Positions 9,214-21,400 of a stretch of 64,000 bases of DNA are shown in pieces (positions within the stretch are counted from its first letter, which is position 1; the number at the start of each line of letters is the position of its first letter). The notes below the pieces were generated by a model. The model worked only from the letters and a program-made list of their open reading frames with translations, had not been told where the DNA came from and ran no database searches. The position numbers and the translations under genes are program-made. Location: assembly GCA_025266875.1 (NCBI GenBank), contig JALLLT010000037.1, positions 372,001-436,000 of the forward strand. Direction: 5' to 3'. Source of the DNA: Fennellomyces sp. T-0311. Its lineage: Eukaryota > Mucoromycota > Mucoromycetes > Mucorales > Lichtheimiaceae.

Positions 9214-11029
9214 CTAATAGGAGGTAATAAGGTTGTCCTGAGCCTCTTGGATGATGCTATTAATGTTGCTAGACGCTAGTAACCCGGCATCAATGATGTC
9301 TTGATTCGAAAGATACGTCTGCAGCCGTTCTAACAGCTCCAGTTGCTCGCGAGGTGTCAAGTTATTGATTGTCAACGCGAGTATAGAACCAACCGAGACA
9401 CTATATGTCTAATTACCGAAGAAAGGACCATAAGCTTAGATACTGCACAAATTCCAAGAAAACACCATACCTTAATAAAGCTCTGATGATACATGTGGGC
9501 GAAAAAGCCCATCAAGAACTGACAATCCATACGATCAGTCAATCCACCGTGACCAGGAATACTGTGTCCGAAATCCTTGATCTTGAATGCGCGCTTGACT
9601 GCGCTGGCGAAGAAGCCACCAAATGGAGCAATAAGCGATGCAAAGCATGCCATCGCAATTGCATGTAGTTGAACGGGCGCGACCCAAACATGTGTAATAT
9701 CCTGGCGGAACTGTTTACTTCAAAGTTAGCGAGTGTTTGTGCGCGGATAGAGCCCGAAACGTACGAGGTACTTGACGATATAAGCAGCAGTACCAGGCAA
9801 TTGCCATGGGACGGCGGTGAAGACCGGGTTTTTGGCACACGAGACATTGGACCATGCCGATGCGCCAAGGTCCTAATTTTTGGATGGTTCCATTTGAGCA
9901 CGCTATTTTGAATTGGGGGGAGGGGGTGATGCTTACCTGAACTGGACAGACAAGGTAGTCAAAGCGCATGAGGATTGTAGTCAGCTAAAATAATAGACCC
10001 ATTAAAAGAAACGCATGACTCGGCAAAACAACACGGTTCCTTACCCCAAAGCCAAGCAACAAGGTCCAAATAAAGCCTCCCACGAAGCCTTCCACTGTTT
10101 TCTTGGGACTCAGCTGGATCAGTGGTGTGCGGCCCCAGAAGAAGCCACAAATGTATGCAAAGGTGTCGTTGCATACAACAAGCGCAGCGGGCACAACAAA
10201 CCTGGAGGTAATTCAGCTCCAGCATAATTTTTCCAAAGTGACGTATCCTACCATATCAATCCTTCCAAGATGTTCTCGACAATGAAATGGCTTTGGACAA
10301 CAATCAGCAGCAGGGCCATATGCGTGTAGCAGAATTGGGCCATTTGGAACCGATATTGGCCCTTTTTGAGATTAGCAACAAAGAAGACAAAACCTGCCAC
10401 GTGTTCCTGTTGGTCAGCATCGTTCTATCTCCTTCCATCACTCCCCATTACCTATCACGTAGAGCATGAAGCTAATGAACCGATGGTGCGTCGCAAATGG
10501 CAGCAGAAACTTGTCCACCATCACAATCTCCGTAAAGTAATAGATGATGGATTCGCCGTATAGAAAGTACTCCGTTGTGATCAAGAAGTACCTATTCGCC
10601 ACATATGAATGGTTTGCCCAACACCGCAAAGTGCGCTCTCTCTCTCTCTTACCAACTCATAGTCTTGAACCAACGTACGCTCTTTTCTTTGGCAGGTACT
10701 TGAGCGATCTGGATCACTTCCCGATAAACAGCCGTGGTGATCGCCATGACTGCTACAATCGACCAAATGTAGCCTGACGCCAGCACAAATAAGAAGGCGC
10801 CAATCATGAGTAAGGTGGTGAATGTTCGAGTAGCCATGTTTCGCCATTTTTTGCCAGACTTGTCAGCAGCAAGAAGTACGGTGCCTTGATCATTGGTTTT
10901 CTCGGTTGGTTCTTGCTGGTGTGCAATGCTACTGCGCCTGCTTCCAGTTGACAACGATGAATGATCGTTTGAGGTTGATGCAGGAGCATCGTTTCTTCGC
11001 TTCGCGGCCGATTTCCTTTTAGCTGCCAT
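9214..11029 (-). CDS. CDS1: Phosphatidate cytidylyltransferase (CDP-diacylglycerol synthase)
   Basis: Integral ER/mitochondria-facing membrane enzyme: CTP + phosphatidic acid gives CDP-diacylglycerol + PPi, the branch point to phosphatidylinositol, phosphatidylglycerol and other phospholipids. Eight exons: 11029-10653, 10591-10452, 10393-10252, 10201-10045, 9984-9937, 9872-9765, 9710-9471, 9408-9214; 468 residues, normal for the fungal enzyme. A basic, Ser-rich cytosolic N-terminus precedes several hydrophobic segments ([33 protein letters not shown], and others). Conserved blocks are [29 protein letters not shown] and the family signature around [21 protein letters not shown] followed by DRMDC (catalytic Asp residues). 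Start is the first ATG, beginning with a Lys/Arg-rich segment. Every intron keeps frame and restores family blocks. Confidence 0.95.
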
Positions 11030-11731
11030 ATTGTGAAAGGTTGAAAAGCGCGAAACTCTACTCCACCCTGCTTGGTTTTAATATCCGAGGGTTAGATTTT
11101 GGTCTATTCTGCATAGTCTCTCGTATTTATGAGATCATACAGCCCTCATCATAGGCCGGCGAGCAAGGTAACGAGCAGCTCTGCTCTTTTAAGATATCTT
11201 CTCTCTTCTGCTTGGTCCTCGTTCATCTTGGAACTACTCCGTGTGTCACCCATTAAAAGTGTCAAATCGCCAACATCCTCCGCCCGACGCATCATAAGTC
11301 CACAAAACGGAACCCGACCGCATAAACAGATGTATTATAATCGAATTCACCTAGAAGACGGTTAAAATGCAATCATGTGCCTGTGTTAATCTGTGCACCC
11401 TGTTACCATGGAGATAGAGATCATCACCTTGACATGACCCTTTGTAACACAAACTGACCACAGAGTATGCAAACTTAAACCTGTTTTCTTTGACTGCCTT
11501 CTTCCATAATGGTACGGAGCCAAAGTAGAACGCTTTTCTTACCTCGCTCATGGTCCTAAAAGTAGGCTATGAACCATCTACGCGTGAATGCTGCACTAGG
11601 CATTCGCGCAATCAAAGTAATGGTCGCATTTGACGCTCGATTCATTGCTTATATTAATATCGAAAAATACCATGCGACGTGACTTATCAAAACCCGCTTT
11701 GGCTGCCATGGTTTTTGGGGGAGGCTGTTAC

Positions 11732-11765
11732 GACTCTGGCTTTCTGTAAATAGAAAGTCAGAGTC
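11732..11765. repeat. Hairpin-forming inverted repeat
   Basis: GACTCTGGCTTTCT and AGAAAGTCAGAGTC pair with a single mismatch around the loop GTAAAT. No nearby gene explains it. Confidence 0.4.
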
Positions 11766-11886
11766 AAACAAGCGATGGCCTCCTTCTGGCTAGTTGACAC
11801 GGTCGGCCTAATGTATAGCGCATTCATGTAAGTAAACTTCTCCACTTTTGCAAGACCCCTTCACAGTATTAATCTCTTTGTAGCTA

Positions 11887-11923
11887 ACCGGACAGGCCGA
11901 ATTATTTATTGGCCGAGTCCGGT
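11887..11923. repeat. Hairpin-forming inverted repeat
   Basis: ACCGGAC...GGCC and GGCC...GTCCGGT pair around an AT-rich loop (GAATTATTTATT). It is 120 bp from the hairpin at 11732; the two may belong to one decayed element. Confidence 0.4.
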
Positions 11924-12911
11924 AGATGGTATGCCGCAGGGCCAAAACCTCCCCGTTTTATTGTCAAGTGTAGATAACCCTGAGTGACGATTACTTTCTT
12001 TAGCATCCAGGTATGTATTATGTTCTTGTTTTTGTTGCTTCCTGCTCTCTGACATATATACTCTGACTCTAGATTACGTGGGCGACGAAGAAATGTCTGG
12101 ACCGGACTGAGTAACGTGTTTACTGTTTGATTGCTTGCCACCTATCCATAGCATTAGTATGCATGTATTTTGTCTTTTCCTGTATGAAGATTACGTTCCT
12201 TATCTTCATATGTAGGTGGCATTTTTGTGACAGTTTAACTCCTCTACACTTTACTATGACGGTCCGCCTACACTGCAAGCTGTTTGTTTTATATATTTCC
12301 TAGTACATTTCAAATCATGAACATAACGCTTTCGATACATATTTCAGTTTGCCAATGGAGATCAGATAATGCAAAGGAATAACACTGATGAACTTGTAAA
12401 CTGCTTAAACATAAAATAGTGCTACATTTTATGTTTAATAGTGTATTAGAATATCAGCCTTGTTACGTATGTACTTGTATACAAAGACAAGGTTTATTTA
12501 AACGCGTTTACTGGCTTAACCACCGATTAGATTTCCGTCATATAAGAATATGGTTTTTAGAGAAGTTAAAGGCTCATCCAGTCTGAAAGGTAGCAATCTG
12601 CCTAAAGCACAGGATGACTTTCTTCTTGCCTTTTTTTCTCGCAGCAACATAAAATAAGAGTAGTGCCAAGTGAATGCCCTTTGAACTTTTGTACATGATG
12701 GTCCAACATGCGAACATTACGAAGCGGTCAATTATCCATGTAACAATAGTTTTTTATGGGATTAAGCTATGAACAAAAGTAGACCACCACAACTTCGATG
12801 TAGATCAGTGTATTCTGTATGTCAACACCCTGCTCTTACAAATGAGCAAGTACGATAGAAAATCTATTTATTTTAAATTACAAGGACTTGTCTATGGGTG
12901 ATTCGAGTCGA

Positions 12912-14829
12912 TTAAGCAATACGATCCAGTATCAATTGTCCCCCACGTTCGTGTTCGATGATGCGCTGAATAGCCTTCTTTTCGCTCAGAGGAATTCTCT
13001 CATCACTTGGATATACACTATCCTTACGAACATGAAGATACCGTAACAAGGGTAGTTTCTTTACTACTTCCAAGATATGCTTCCGCGCCATGTCCATTTC
13101 CAAATAAGAAAGCCGTTGCCCACCCACGTTTGAAAATCGGACCATACACGCTCGTAAATAACGTCGCCTACCCACGATTTTGAGATGGCGAAGAAGAGGA
13201 CAGCTTTTGGCAATGGTCACCAGTACCTGGTCGTCTACTTTCAGGTATCCATCAGTGTGTGGTTGGATGCCGCAACTGAATTTATCGGAAATTTCGATTA
13301 CTTCTAGTACCGGACACCGAGAAAAAAGTTCTGTCAACACCTGCTGGATGGGTGGTCCAATCTTAATTCTTCCCGGACTGTCCTCGGTCGACAAACGAAT
13401 TTCTCGTAATCGAGGTGCGCCACGACGTGCCAGCTTTCCAAGCGCATGTGGTCCGACTTTATGGCCGTAATGCAGATATAAAAGGCTCAAGGAACGGCTA
13501 TTTTTCTTAAAGACATGCACGATGTCTTCCTGCATCAGTCCAATTTGCCCACCACTAAGCACAAGCCTGACCAGTCCGATTGGCGTCATTGGTTTGTTGT
13601 TATCCATGGCAGTATGCGGTATATCCAGCTCATGGCAGTCGATTTGGCTCACCACAGTGGGAGGCATTTCGGCATCAAAGGTCATGACTAAATTTCGGAG
13701 GTACGGGCAATGCCTTTGGACTTGAGAAACGCAATCATCTTGATTGAGAAGACTTTTGGAATCCAGAAAAAGGTGTACCAAATTGGGACAATGAGCGAGA
13801 TTTTCGCATAGGCGTGGACCATCGATTCTGTCCATGGTGTTGTAGACCATGTACTGGAATGATAACTTGAGGTAGGTAAGCGATGAGAAAGTAGCACTTG
13901 GCGTGTCATTCTTGCTTCTGATCAACAAAGGAGAGTAATATTCCAAAGGGCCATCGATTCGTGAAAACGTCAAGTGCGATAGGTTCACGCACGATTCCAA
14001 TATGGGGTCAATTATACTGCGTTTGGGAATTTTGCACTCGATAAACTCCACTCGTTTTACTGATGAACTTGTTGATCCAAGTCCTATTGCCAAATAACTT
14101 GCATCCGAACAACTTAGCTGCAGTTTGTTAAAACCTATGACCGAAAGGTAAGTTAGAGAAAAGGAACAAATCTAGCCTTCTGTGGTAGTTATGCATACAT
14201 AGCTTGGTGATGACATGATTTTCGGTGTATGCTAATGATTTGAGAAGATCTACCACAAGACTAATATCCAATGGTCCATCAAACCAAAACTCTTGAGCCT
14301 GGCGACGTATCAGCGGTTCCAACCCTGACCTTTCCATCTGAGGCATTTCGATACGATGTTTCTCCCAGAACTTGGGCCAACTTGAAATAAAGTTAGACCA
14401 CGTTTGGCAAACACTTGTGCAGCGTAAAAGGTCTCGAAAGTTAAGTTTCGCAAAAATTAAACACCAGATATCGTAAGGGTTCAAGTATTGGAACATTTGG
14501 TGATGTTCCAAAAGTGTGGCTGATACACTTTGTGCTTCCTTTTGTAGTCGGGCGTACTGCGAATCAGTTGGTGGTACGGATAGCAGTCCTTGCTCGTAAA
14601 CAGCCAGCGCGGCGCGTAAATGTCCTTGTTGCTTATAAACTTCTCCAGCTGTGAGATAGCCTTCACCAGATTTAGGCTTCTTGCGTATCAACTTTTGTGC
14701 AGTAAGCTGTGCCTTCTCCAACTGAGCCGTGAAAGAACTGCCAGTGTCGGTCCATTGATTGGATTGATTTGTTACAGCCAAGTTACTGCTAGGTGCTATA
14801 TATTTGTAGGCGCCGTTGAGTGGAGACAT
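12912..14829 (-). CDS. TPR/F-box/leucine-rich-repeat protein (Dia2/Pof3-like architecture)
   Basis: Predicted substrate receptor of an SCF (Skp1-cullin-F-box) ubiquitin ligase. Two exons, 14829-14199 and 14134-12912; 617 residues. A TPR-like region (AQKLIRKKPKSGEGYLTAGE to LRAALAVYEQGL) is followed by the F-box LNPYDIWCLIFAKLNFRDLL with VCQTW, then a long run of leucine-rich repeats (for example CPNLVHLFLDS, CPYLRNLVMTF, CPLLRHLKIV). The order TPR, F-box, LRR is that of yeast Dia2 and fission yeast Pof3, but the sequence is that of a lineage-expanded family, so orthology is not claimed. The frame is open further upstream with an ATG at 15042; I prefer 14829. The single intron is phase 1, at the same place as in the genes at 15090 and 44734. 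Confidence 0.85.
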
Positions 14830-15089
14830 GATAGTTTCGTGGGGAAGAGTTAAAAGAGCCGCAGTATAAACGGAAAGCTTGGGATACAAGCCTGTATGCT
14901 GATTAGCATGGTCACACAAAGTTGATCTGGCACATGATTTGCACTGCGCTACACGAACACGGACACCTTGCAACGATGAAGAAAGGCTCGAAAAGTAACA
15001 ACATGTAAGATAACTCAATAGATCCGTGTTCATATCAGCCACATAAAATATCGGTTACTGCTGTAATTATATGCATAGCGTAAAAGCGT

Positions 15090-17001
15090 TTATTTCACCG
15101 TAAAATAGCCACCACGCTGTTGAAGTATACTATGGATAGATTCTCTTTGGGATTGAGACATCTGTAAGCACTTCCCTGATGCATCTTCTTGCTGATATAA
15201 ATATAAATACTTCAGAGAAGTGAGCTTGGTAACTAGATCCAAGGCAACTCTGTGCGATGTGTTGACTTCCAGGTAAGCGAGCTTGGAACCTCCAGTTGAC
15301 ACAAAGTCAAGCATAGTACTTGCTGAGTAATGGAACTCGCCCTCGAATTTCAAATGACGTAGCCGAGGGCAGCATTTGGCGATGGTAAGTAACATGTCCC
15401 TCCATGTCTTGCGGTTGCCGTCACTGTCAGTTGATAATTCCGAGCTATGGTCCAGGAATTTTATATAGTCGGCTATTTCGATAACCTCCAGAGATGGACA
15501 CTTTGAAAAAAGAGCAGCCAACGTCGGTATGATTGGTGGTCCGCCATGAAGAGATGCAAAAGTGGGGTACTTTTTTTGTGACATCAAATATATCTCTCGC
15601 AAATATGGTGCACCGTGGGATGCAAGTTCCGCCAATGCAGTGACACCGACACGGGGGTTTAACGTCAGATACAGGCGCTTCAAGGAACCGAATTTTTTGT
15701 TAAAGATCGAGATAATATGGTTGTTTTCAATGCCAGCAACTGCTCCATCAAGTACAAAGGTATCAAGCCCTTTGTCTGTCCAAAACTTGTCCGATAACGA
15801 AGGGCCCTCGTTGATTTGCTTGGAAATCAGTTCTGGTAGTTCTGCTTTGGGGCTCACAACCAGAGTTTTCAGTTGTGGGCAATACTGGAGTACAATGGAT
15901 ATACAGTCACCATGGTTTATCGCGCAATCTGTGGATAGGAACAAATGTTTCAAGTTGGGTGAACCGCCAATGACTTGAGCCGGTATCCGCTGAACATCGT
16001 CTATAGCCGTGTCAGTATTGCCTGTGCTTGTATAGTCTAGCTTCAGGTATGTCAACCATCGAAAGTAGAACTTGTCAGGCATAGGTTGACCGCGATATAA
16101 ATAGCCTTCATAGTATTGATTTTGTCTAGAACTTGAGGACACCATAACGCAATTTAGTGTTGCATGTGTAAGACTGCCAGAGCATGTCATCAGCAAAGGT
16201 GCTATGAGTCTTGCCGGAACCCTTCCTCCTTTGATGTCCAGCCGTGTTAATGGTGGATTGATCAACAATAATGCATGTCGCAGGTCGTTTATGATTCCAT
16301 GCTGTAGATCAACAGAGTTCAGTGCTTCAGATAAAGTTGCTATCAATGTACGTATATATTAATAGCGAACAAGGGCTCTTACCTAAGCGCTGACTCGAAG
16401 TATAGTTCCAGCATGAAAGAAACTTGAAGATATCTTTATCCATGCCATGATAACTGACAAGGGGGCCGCACACCTCGATCACTGGGAACTTGCGTTTGTC
16501 TGACAACGACCACGAAACCAGCTCTTCCCTTTGAAATATTTTAATTGGGAGTTGATGACGGAACCTTGGGATACGAATAATAAAGTTACGCCATGCCCTG
16601 GAAACGCAGGCGCAATGTAAAAGCTCGTTGAACTTGAGATATCCAAATATCGTGCTCCAAACGTTGGCTGGATCAAGCTCTTCAATTTTTCTTTGTCGGT
16701 CAATTGTGGCTGATACTTTTCGAATTTCCTTCTGTAGTGCATCACGTTTAGCCTCGTCTAACATGGCCCAGCGTAACCCGATTTGATAAACTTGCAGTGC
16801 TGCTTGTGGATTGCCTCTTGCAACGTAAATATTTCCAGAGTGTAGGTATTGTTGAGGGTCCTTCGGTGGCGTGATTTCACGTAATTCTACGCTTTTTGAT
16901 GTAGAATCTTGGTCGGACTCATTGCTATCTTTGATTGGGGTATATAAACAGCATGAAAATAGGATAAAAAAAGCTCTGCGCACACTTTGAATTAGACCCA
17001 T
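15090..17001 (-). CDS. TPR/F-box/leucine-rich-repeat protein, tandem paralogue
   Basis: Paralogue of the gene at 12912-14829, 260 bp upstream of it on the same strand. Two exons, 17001-16383 and 16339-15090; 622 residues. It differs at the N-terminus by a hydrophobic segment (RAFFILFSCCLYTP) that might be a membrane anchor. Then come a TPR-like unit (GNIYVARGNPQAALQVYQIG), the F-box (LDPANVWSTIFGYLKFNELL with VSRAWRNF) and leucine-rich repeats (SPNLKHLFLS, CPQLKTLVVS, CPSLEVIEIAD, CPRLRHLKFEG). As an SCF receptor it would pick substrates through the LRR. The F-box keeps the Pro and hydrophobic pattern needed for Skp1. Sequence divergence from its neighbour is high, so the duplication is not recent. 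Confidence 0.84.
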
Positions 17002-18440
17002 GTTTTTTAGGAAATGTCGGAAGAAGCGCGATCAAAAAAGAAAGGAATAAGAAAGTGAACCTTTATGTAGGTTTTTATTGTCGCACAAGAACGCATGACT
17101 ATGTGACAATCCGACGGCGCTGATGGCTACGCGCAATACTTTATCTATGCCACAGGGATGAATCGTTTCATATGACAAATGGCGGTGTTACTGGAAACCG
17201 GAGATAAGTATAAAATAAATGTGAACTTTTGATTCGATCATAAAGACTAGTTTTTAAATTTAAAAGTTCTTACCTACAGATTGGAAACGTAAACCTGATC
17301 TGCTGGTATCTTCACATATATACATATTCGAATCATTGACTCTCTTGATGCTCACTACTATGCTCTTTTGAAAAGCATTACGTCTGTCTATATGTATTTG
17401 AATCATCGTCACTCTACTGGCTTCTTTCAGAGAATGATGACTAGGACTAGAATTTTCCTGGAAGTAGCAATGAAACTCTTCTGTTTCGTTTTTTTTTTTA
17501 CTAATTTTCTTATCATATTTAGTCAGATCACGTATGTTTATGCATTCTTGTATGTGAAGATCAGAGAGAAAAAAAGCTCAGTACAATCCGGCATTCCGGG
17601 TCCAAAGAGTCAGATCTTCCTTTAAGAATTCTATTGACTGATTTTCTCATAGTGGCACCAAACTAAGATCAGAATTTACAGTTAACCCATTTTATTGTGG
17701 CATAGCGATATATCCTATGTCGGTAACCAGCTTGGGTTAATAATAAGCAATGCGGAGGTATTCATCTTCCTCCAAAAGAACGAATACACCGAATTACACT
17801 TCTGGTATGCTGTTCATCAGTATGACAAAGATTCCGTGGTGAAACTGTTCTAAAGATAACTAGTACTATCATATCCATAATCAGCAATCTCTTTATCATT
17901 AAATTCTTTTCAGAACACTTTTTCTTCAGACTACGCCTACTTTCCTTTTCAATAAGACATACCTTGATGCATTGTAAATCAAACTTAAAAAGATCGAGTA
18001 CCACTCACATGCCTCGTCAAGAGTGCAAAAAATCCCGCGTGGTATGTATCAGAGGTATTTGTGTCACACTTACATGAGGTAAAGGCTTCCATTATTTCAG
18101 TAAGCTTGCATAATTATTAATTAGGCGACACGTCTGTCACAGAGCACAAAATTCTCGGGACCTGAGAAACTGAACGGGTAAACTGGAGCCTTTTAAGATC
18201 AAATTGGGCTGTACAACGATTGATCATCCACGAATCAACCATGAAATCTTACTATTGGATTGAAATAGCCCCTTTCCCTACAACAAATTGCGCTTTCTTT
18301 GTTTAAAAACGCATCATTGCTTGGACCTTTAGCTGTGTCAAACATGGAAAACTCCGCGTATGACACAGCAGCCGGGCTATGCATTTTTTCTGGTCCTTGT
18401 GACAACCATAAGAACGCGTTCCATGTCATAAGATCACGCA
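17002..18440. other. AT-rich intergenic stretch
   Basis: Between the divergent F-box gene and DUG2. Only short frames without recognisable protein are present. Both flanking genes must have their promoters here. Confidence 0.5.
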
Positions 18441-21400
18441 ATGGACTTTAATACCATCGATCAACTTGCCGCTAGAACAGAAAGCCCGACACCATTAGGT
18501 ACGACAACATCCGACTCACTATATTTATAAAAACTTAAAACGAATCGCCTTACTCCCCCTTTTTGTCACCATTGCTCCAGGCAACATTTCTAAATCTGCC
18601 ACCACAAAGCCAATGTATCCCACACGATGCGTTCACACCATTTCGCAAGACGACAATTCGGTCCTTTCACTTGCTGCCAGTAACACCTACTTGTTCAGTG
18701 GCAGCCAAAGTTCCAAGATTCATGTAAGTTGCGACTGTCTTGTTCCACAAAAGTTTTACTTACTCCATGGCAACAGGTTTGGGATCTACAAATCTTCTCC
18801 TTGGTTACCACACTCGTTGGTCATCGTGGGAGTGTATTAGGGTTGACACTTTCTCCCGATCAACGTTGGCTGTTCAGTTGCTCAGGTTGGAAAACGGAAT
18901 GCGAGAAAACATTGTTTTGTAGCTGATCCATGTAACCTTTTTTTACTAGGGGATGGCACAATACGGGTATGCTTGCTATATCATGCGTAATAGAAAACTG
19001 TACTGACAGGATAGAGCACTAATGCAGGTTTGGAATACGGAAACCTTGACTTGCGCGTACCTTATTCAATCCTGTCACGACGTCGGTGACATCTTCTCCA
19101 TGGTGTATTCTGCTTCGGCAAACATGCTTATTTTCGGAAGTCAAAATACAAGTATCCAGGTCTTTTTTCTAGATCAGCAGAAATACCCATGGGGATGCTA
19201 ATAGTCAGTTCTAGTGGTATGACTTTTCCGACCCTCAGACGCACGGATCCACCGGTGGTGTACCAGTCATTCCGATTAATCCACGAAAGTCTGCGTCCCA
19301 AAAGTCAAAATTCTTTACCTCGCCAGCATATGAGGATATTGCTGAAGAAGTGGATCAATTCCCGGCGGAGCACGATCTTGTTAAATGTGTCATCCGCGAA
19401 AAGAACGTCCGGTCGAACGCTCACGATGGGTATGTCTACTGTTTGTTGCATGCCACTGATATCCCGAATGTTGAAGGCGAAGTTATCTTGAGTGGTAAGT
19501 GATTAATTTGGTTTGATCGCAAAAGTGCACGTATTAATGCTGTCGCAATGTGGCGTCAAAGGTTCAGGTGACGGAGATGTCAAGGTACAGGTTTAACTGG
19601 TGGACGATAAAGCATCAGTTGTTCTTAAGAATGATTAGATATGGAGTATCGCTGATTCCACTCTGAAACTACTCAACACATTGCGAGGTGACACGGATAA
19701 AGGAGTCTTGTGTATGGCAATTTCCGAAGACGGATACCTATTCTGTGGCGTTCAAGGAGGTGATGTGCAGGTAAGAGGAGTCAAAGTTTGAAATCATGGT
19801 ACACCTTCGCTTACAGCTCCACAAATAGATCTGGGACCTCGAAACAGTACGTAATTGCGGCTGCTTACCTCACACCTGACTAACATTGCATCATAGAATC
19901 AACTTATCCGTTCAATGATGGCACATTCGGTAAGTTTACTCTTAGGTTTCTATATTCGTTTAGCTAATCAAGAGCCACATAAAGGACGATGTGTTAGCAA
20001 TCGCCATCAAGGGTCCCGGTTTTGTGAGCGCTTCTGCGGATGGTACCATCAAGGTATGTTTGGAAAGAAAAAGATATAGGAAGATAGGGATTTATAATGG
20101 TATTACCAGGTCTGGAACGAGGAGTTTGAGTTCAGAGAGTGCATGGATGACCATGATGGTATCGTTCTGTCAATGATATGCTCACAAGAATATCTGGTGA
20201 CTGGAAGCAGCGATCATTCCATTAAAGTATGAATACAGTAACCGATAACTATGGGAAATTGAAAGCTTATAGTGTGCAATAGTTCTGGGATATGCCGTCG
20301 CCAACAAAGACAGTGGAACAATTCCGTCGAAACAGTATCGTACAGGATGCACCATCAAGCGGTAAATCATAACCATGATAACAACGTATCCCTTGCTGAC
20401 AGCGCCATAGATACCCTCCTTTATGTTCTCGACAAATGGATTGCTATGCGCACTGTGAGCGGCACACCCAAGTGTATGGAGGAATGTCGTCGTGGTGCTC
20501 GATTCCTAAAGAACGTATTACAACAGCTTGGTGCTGTTAGCAGGATGGTATGGGAATACATAGGAGAACAGAGGAAAGGTACTGACATGCTGCTCAGATA
20601 CCGGGTGTTGCTGGTCGTAATCCACTGGTGTATGGCCGATTTGCAGCAAAACGTTCGAGTAATGTCGGGATTACTTCGGACGCAAAAGTACCTACAGTTC
20701 TGGTGTACGGTCACTATGATGTAATTGCAACGCAAAATGAAAATCGACAGTGGAATACCGATCCCTTTAAACTCACCGGAAAGAATGGATATCTTTATGG
20801 GCGAGGAACCAGTGACAACAAGGTAAGGTTTGGATATTATAATTGCGATATCATGTTCTGATTTTCCAACTTTAGGGCCCAGTACTTGCATCCATCTTTG
20901 CAGTTTATGAACTTTTGAAAGAAGGATTACTCGATGTTAATGTAATTTTCCTTGTTGAAGGAGAAGAAGAAAATGGAAGTGTCGGTTTCCAGGATGCAGT
21001 GAATGCGAACAAGGTTAGTTCAAGTTAAAGGTTATCATAGTGGATTCATATTAATATACTGGATGCTTAGAAACTGTTTGAGGATGTGGATTTGATTTTA
21101 TTAAGGTAACCACGACAAATATTGCTATATACATCGTCTTGATCTAAAAATTAATAGCAACTCGTACTGGCTTGGCGAAGATGTTCCATGCATTACTTAC
21201 GGCTTGCGCGGCGTTATTCATGCATCTATTACTGTAAGACCGCATGTTACTCTAGTAGAAAGGCATGTTCACTTACAACATTGGTAGATCCAAAATACTT
21301 TATCCGATCTGCACTCGGGTGTAGAAGGTGGTGCAATTTCCGAACCGCTTATTGACCTTATCCATGTCACTAGCAAATTGGTGGATAACAACAAGCGTGT

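Larger units (their letters stand above)
11030..12911. other. Intergenic stretch with two hairpins and a doubtful short ORF
   Basis: No recognised gene. On the minus strand, the region 11551-11150 has an ATG (11551) followed at once by a good donor, several possible splice sites and a final open stretch that would end ERRYLKRAELLVTLLAGL (stop near 11147). I could not join these pieces into one model or recognise the protein, so it is not called. Two hairpins lie at 11732-11765 and 11887-11923. The rest, to 12911, is AT-rich. Confidence 0.4.

Noticed and set aside
10649..11029. Other-frame ORFs along the CDP-DAG synthase, DUG2 and methyltransferase genes
   Set aside because: These are shadows of the real coding frames; the real frames carry the family motifs and consistent splice sites.
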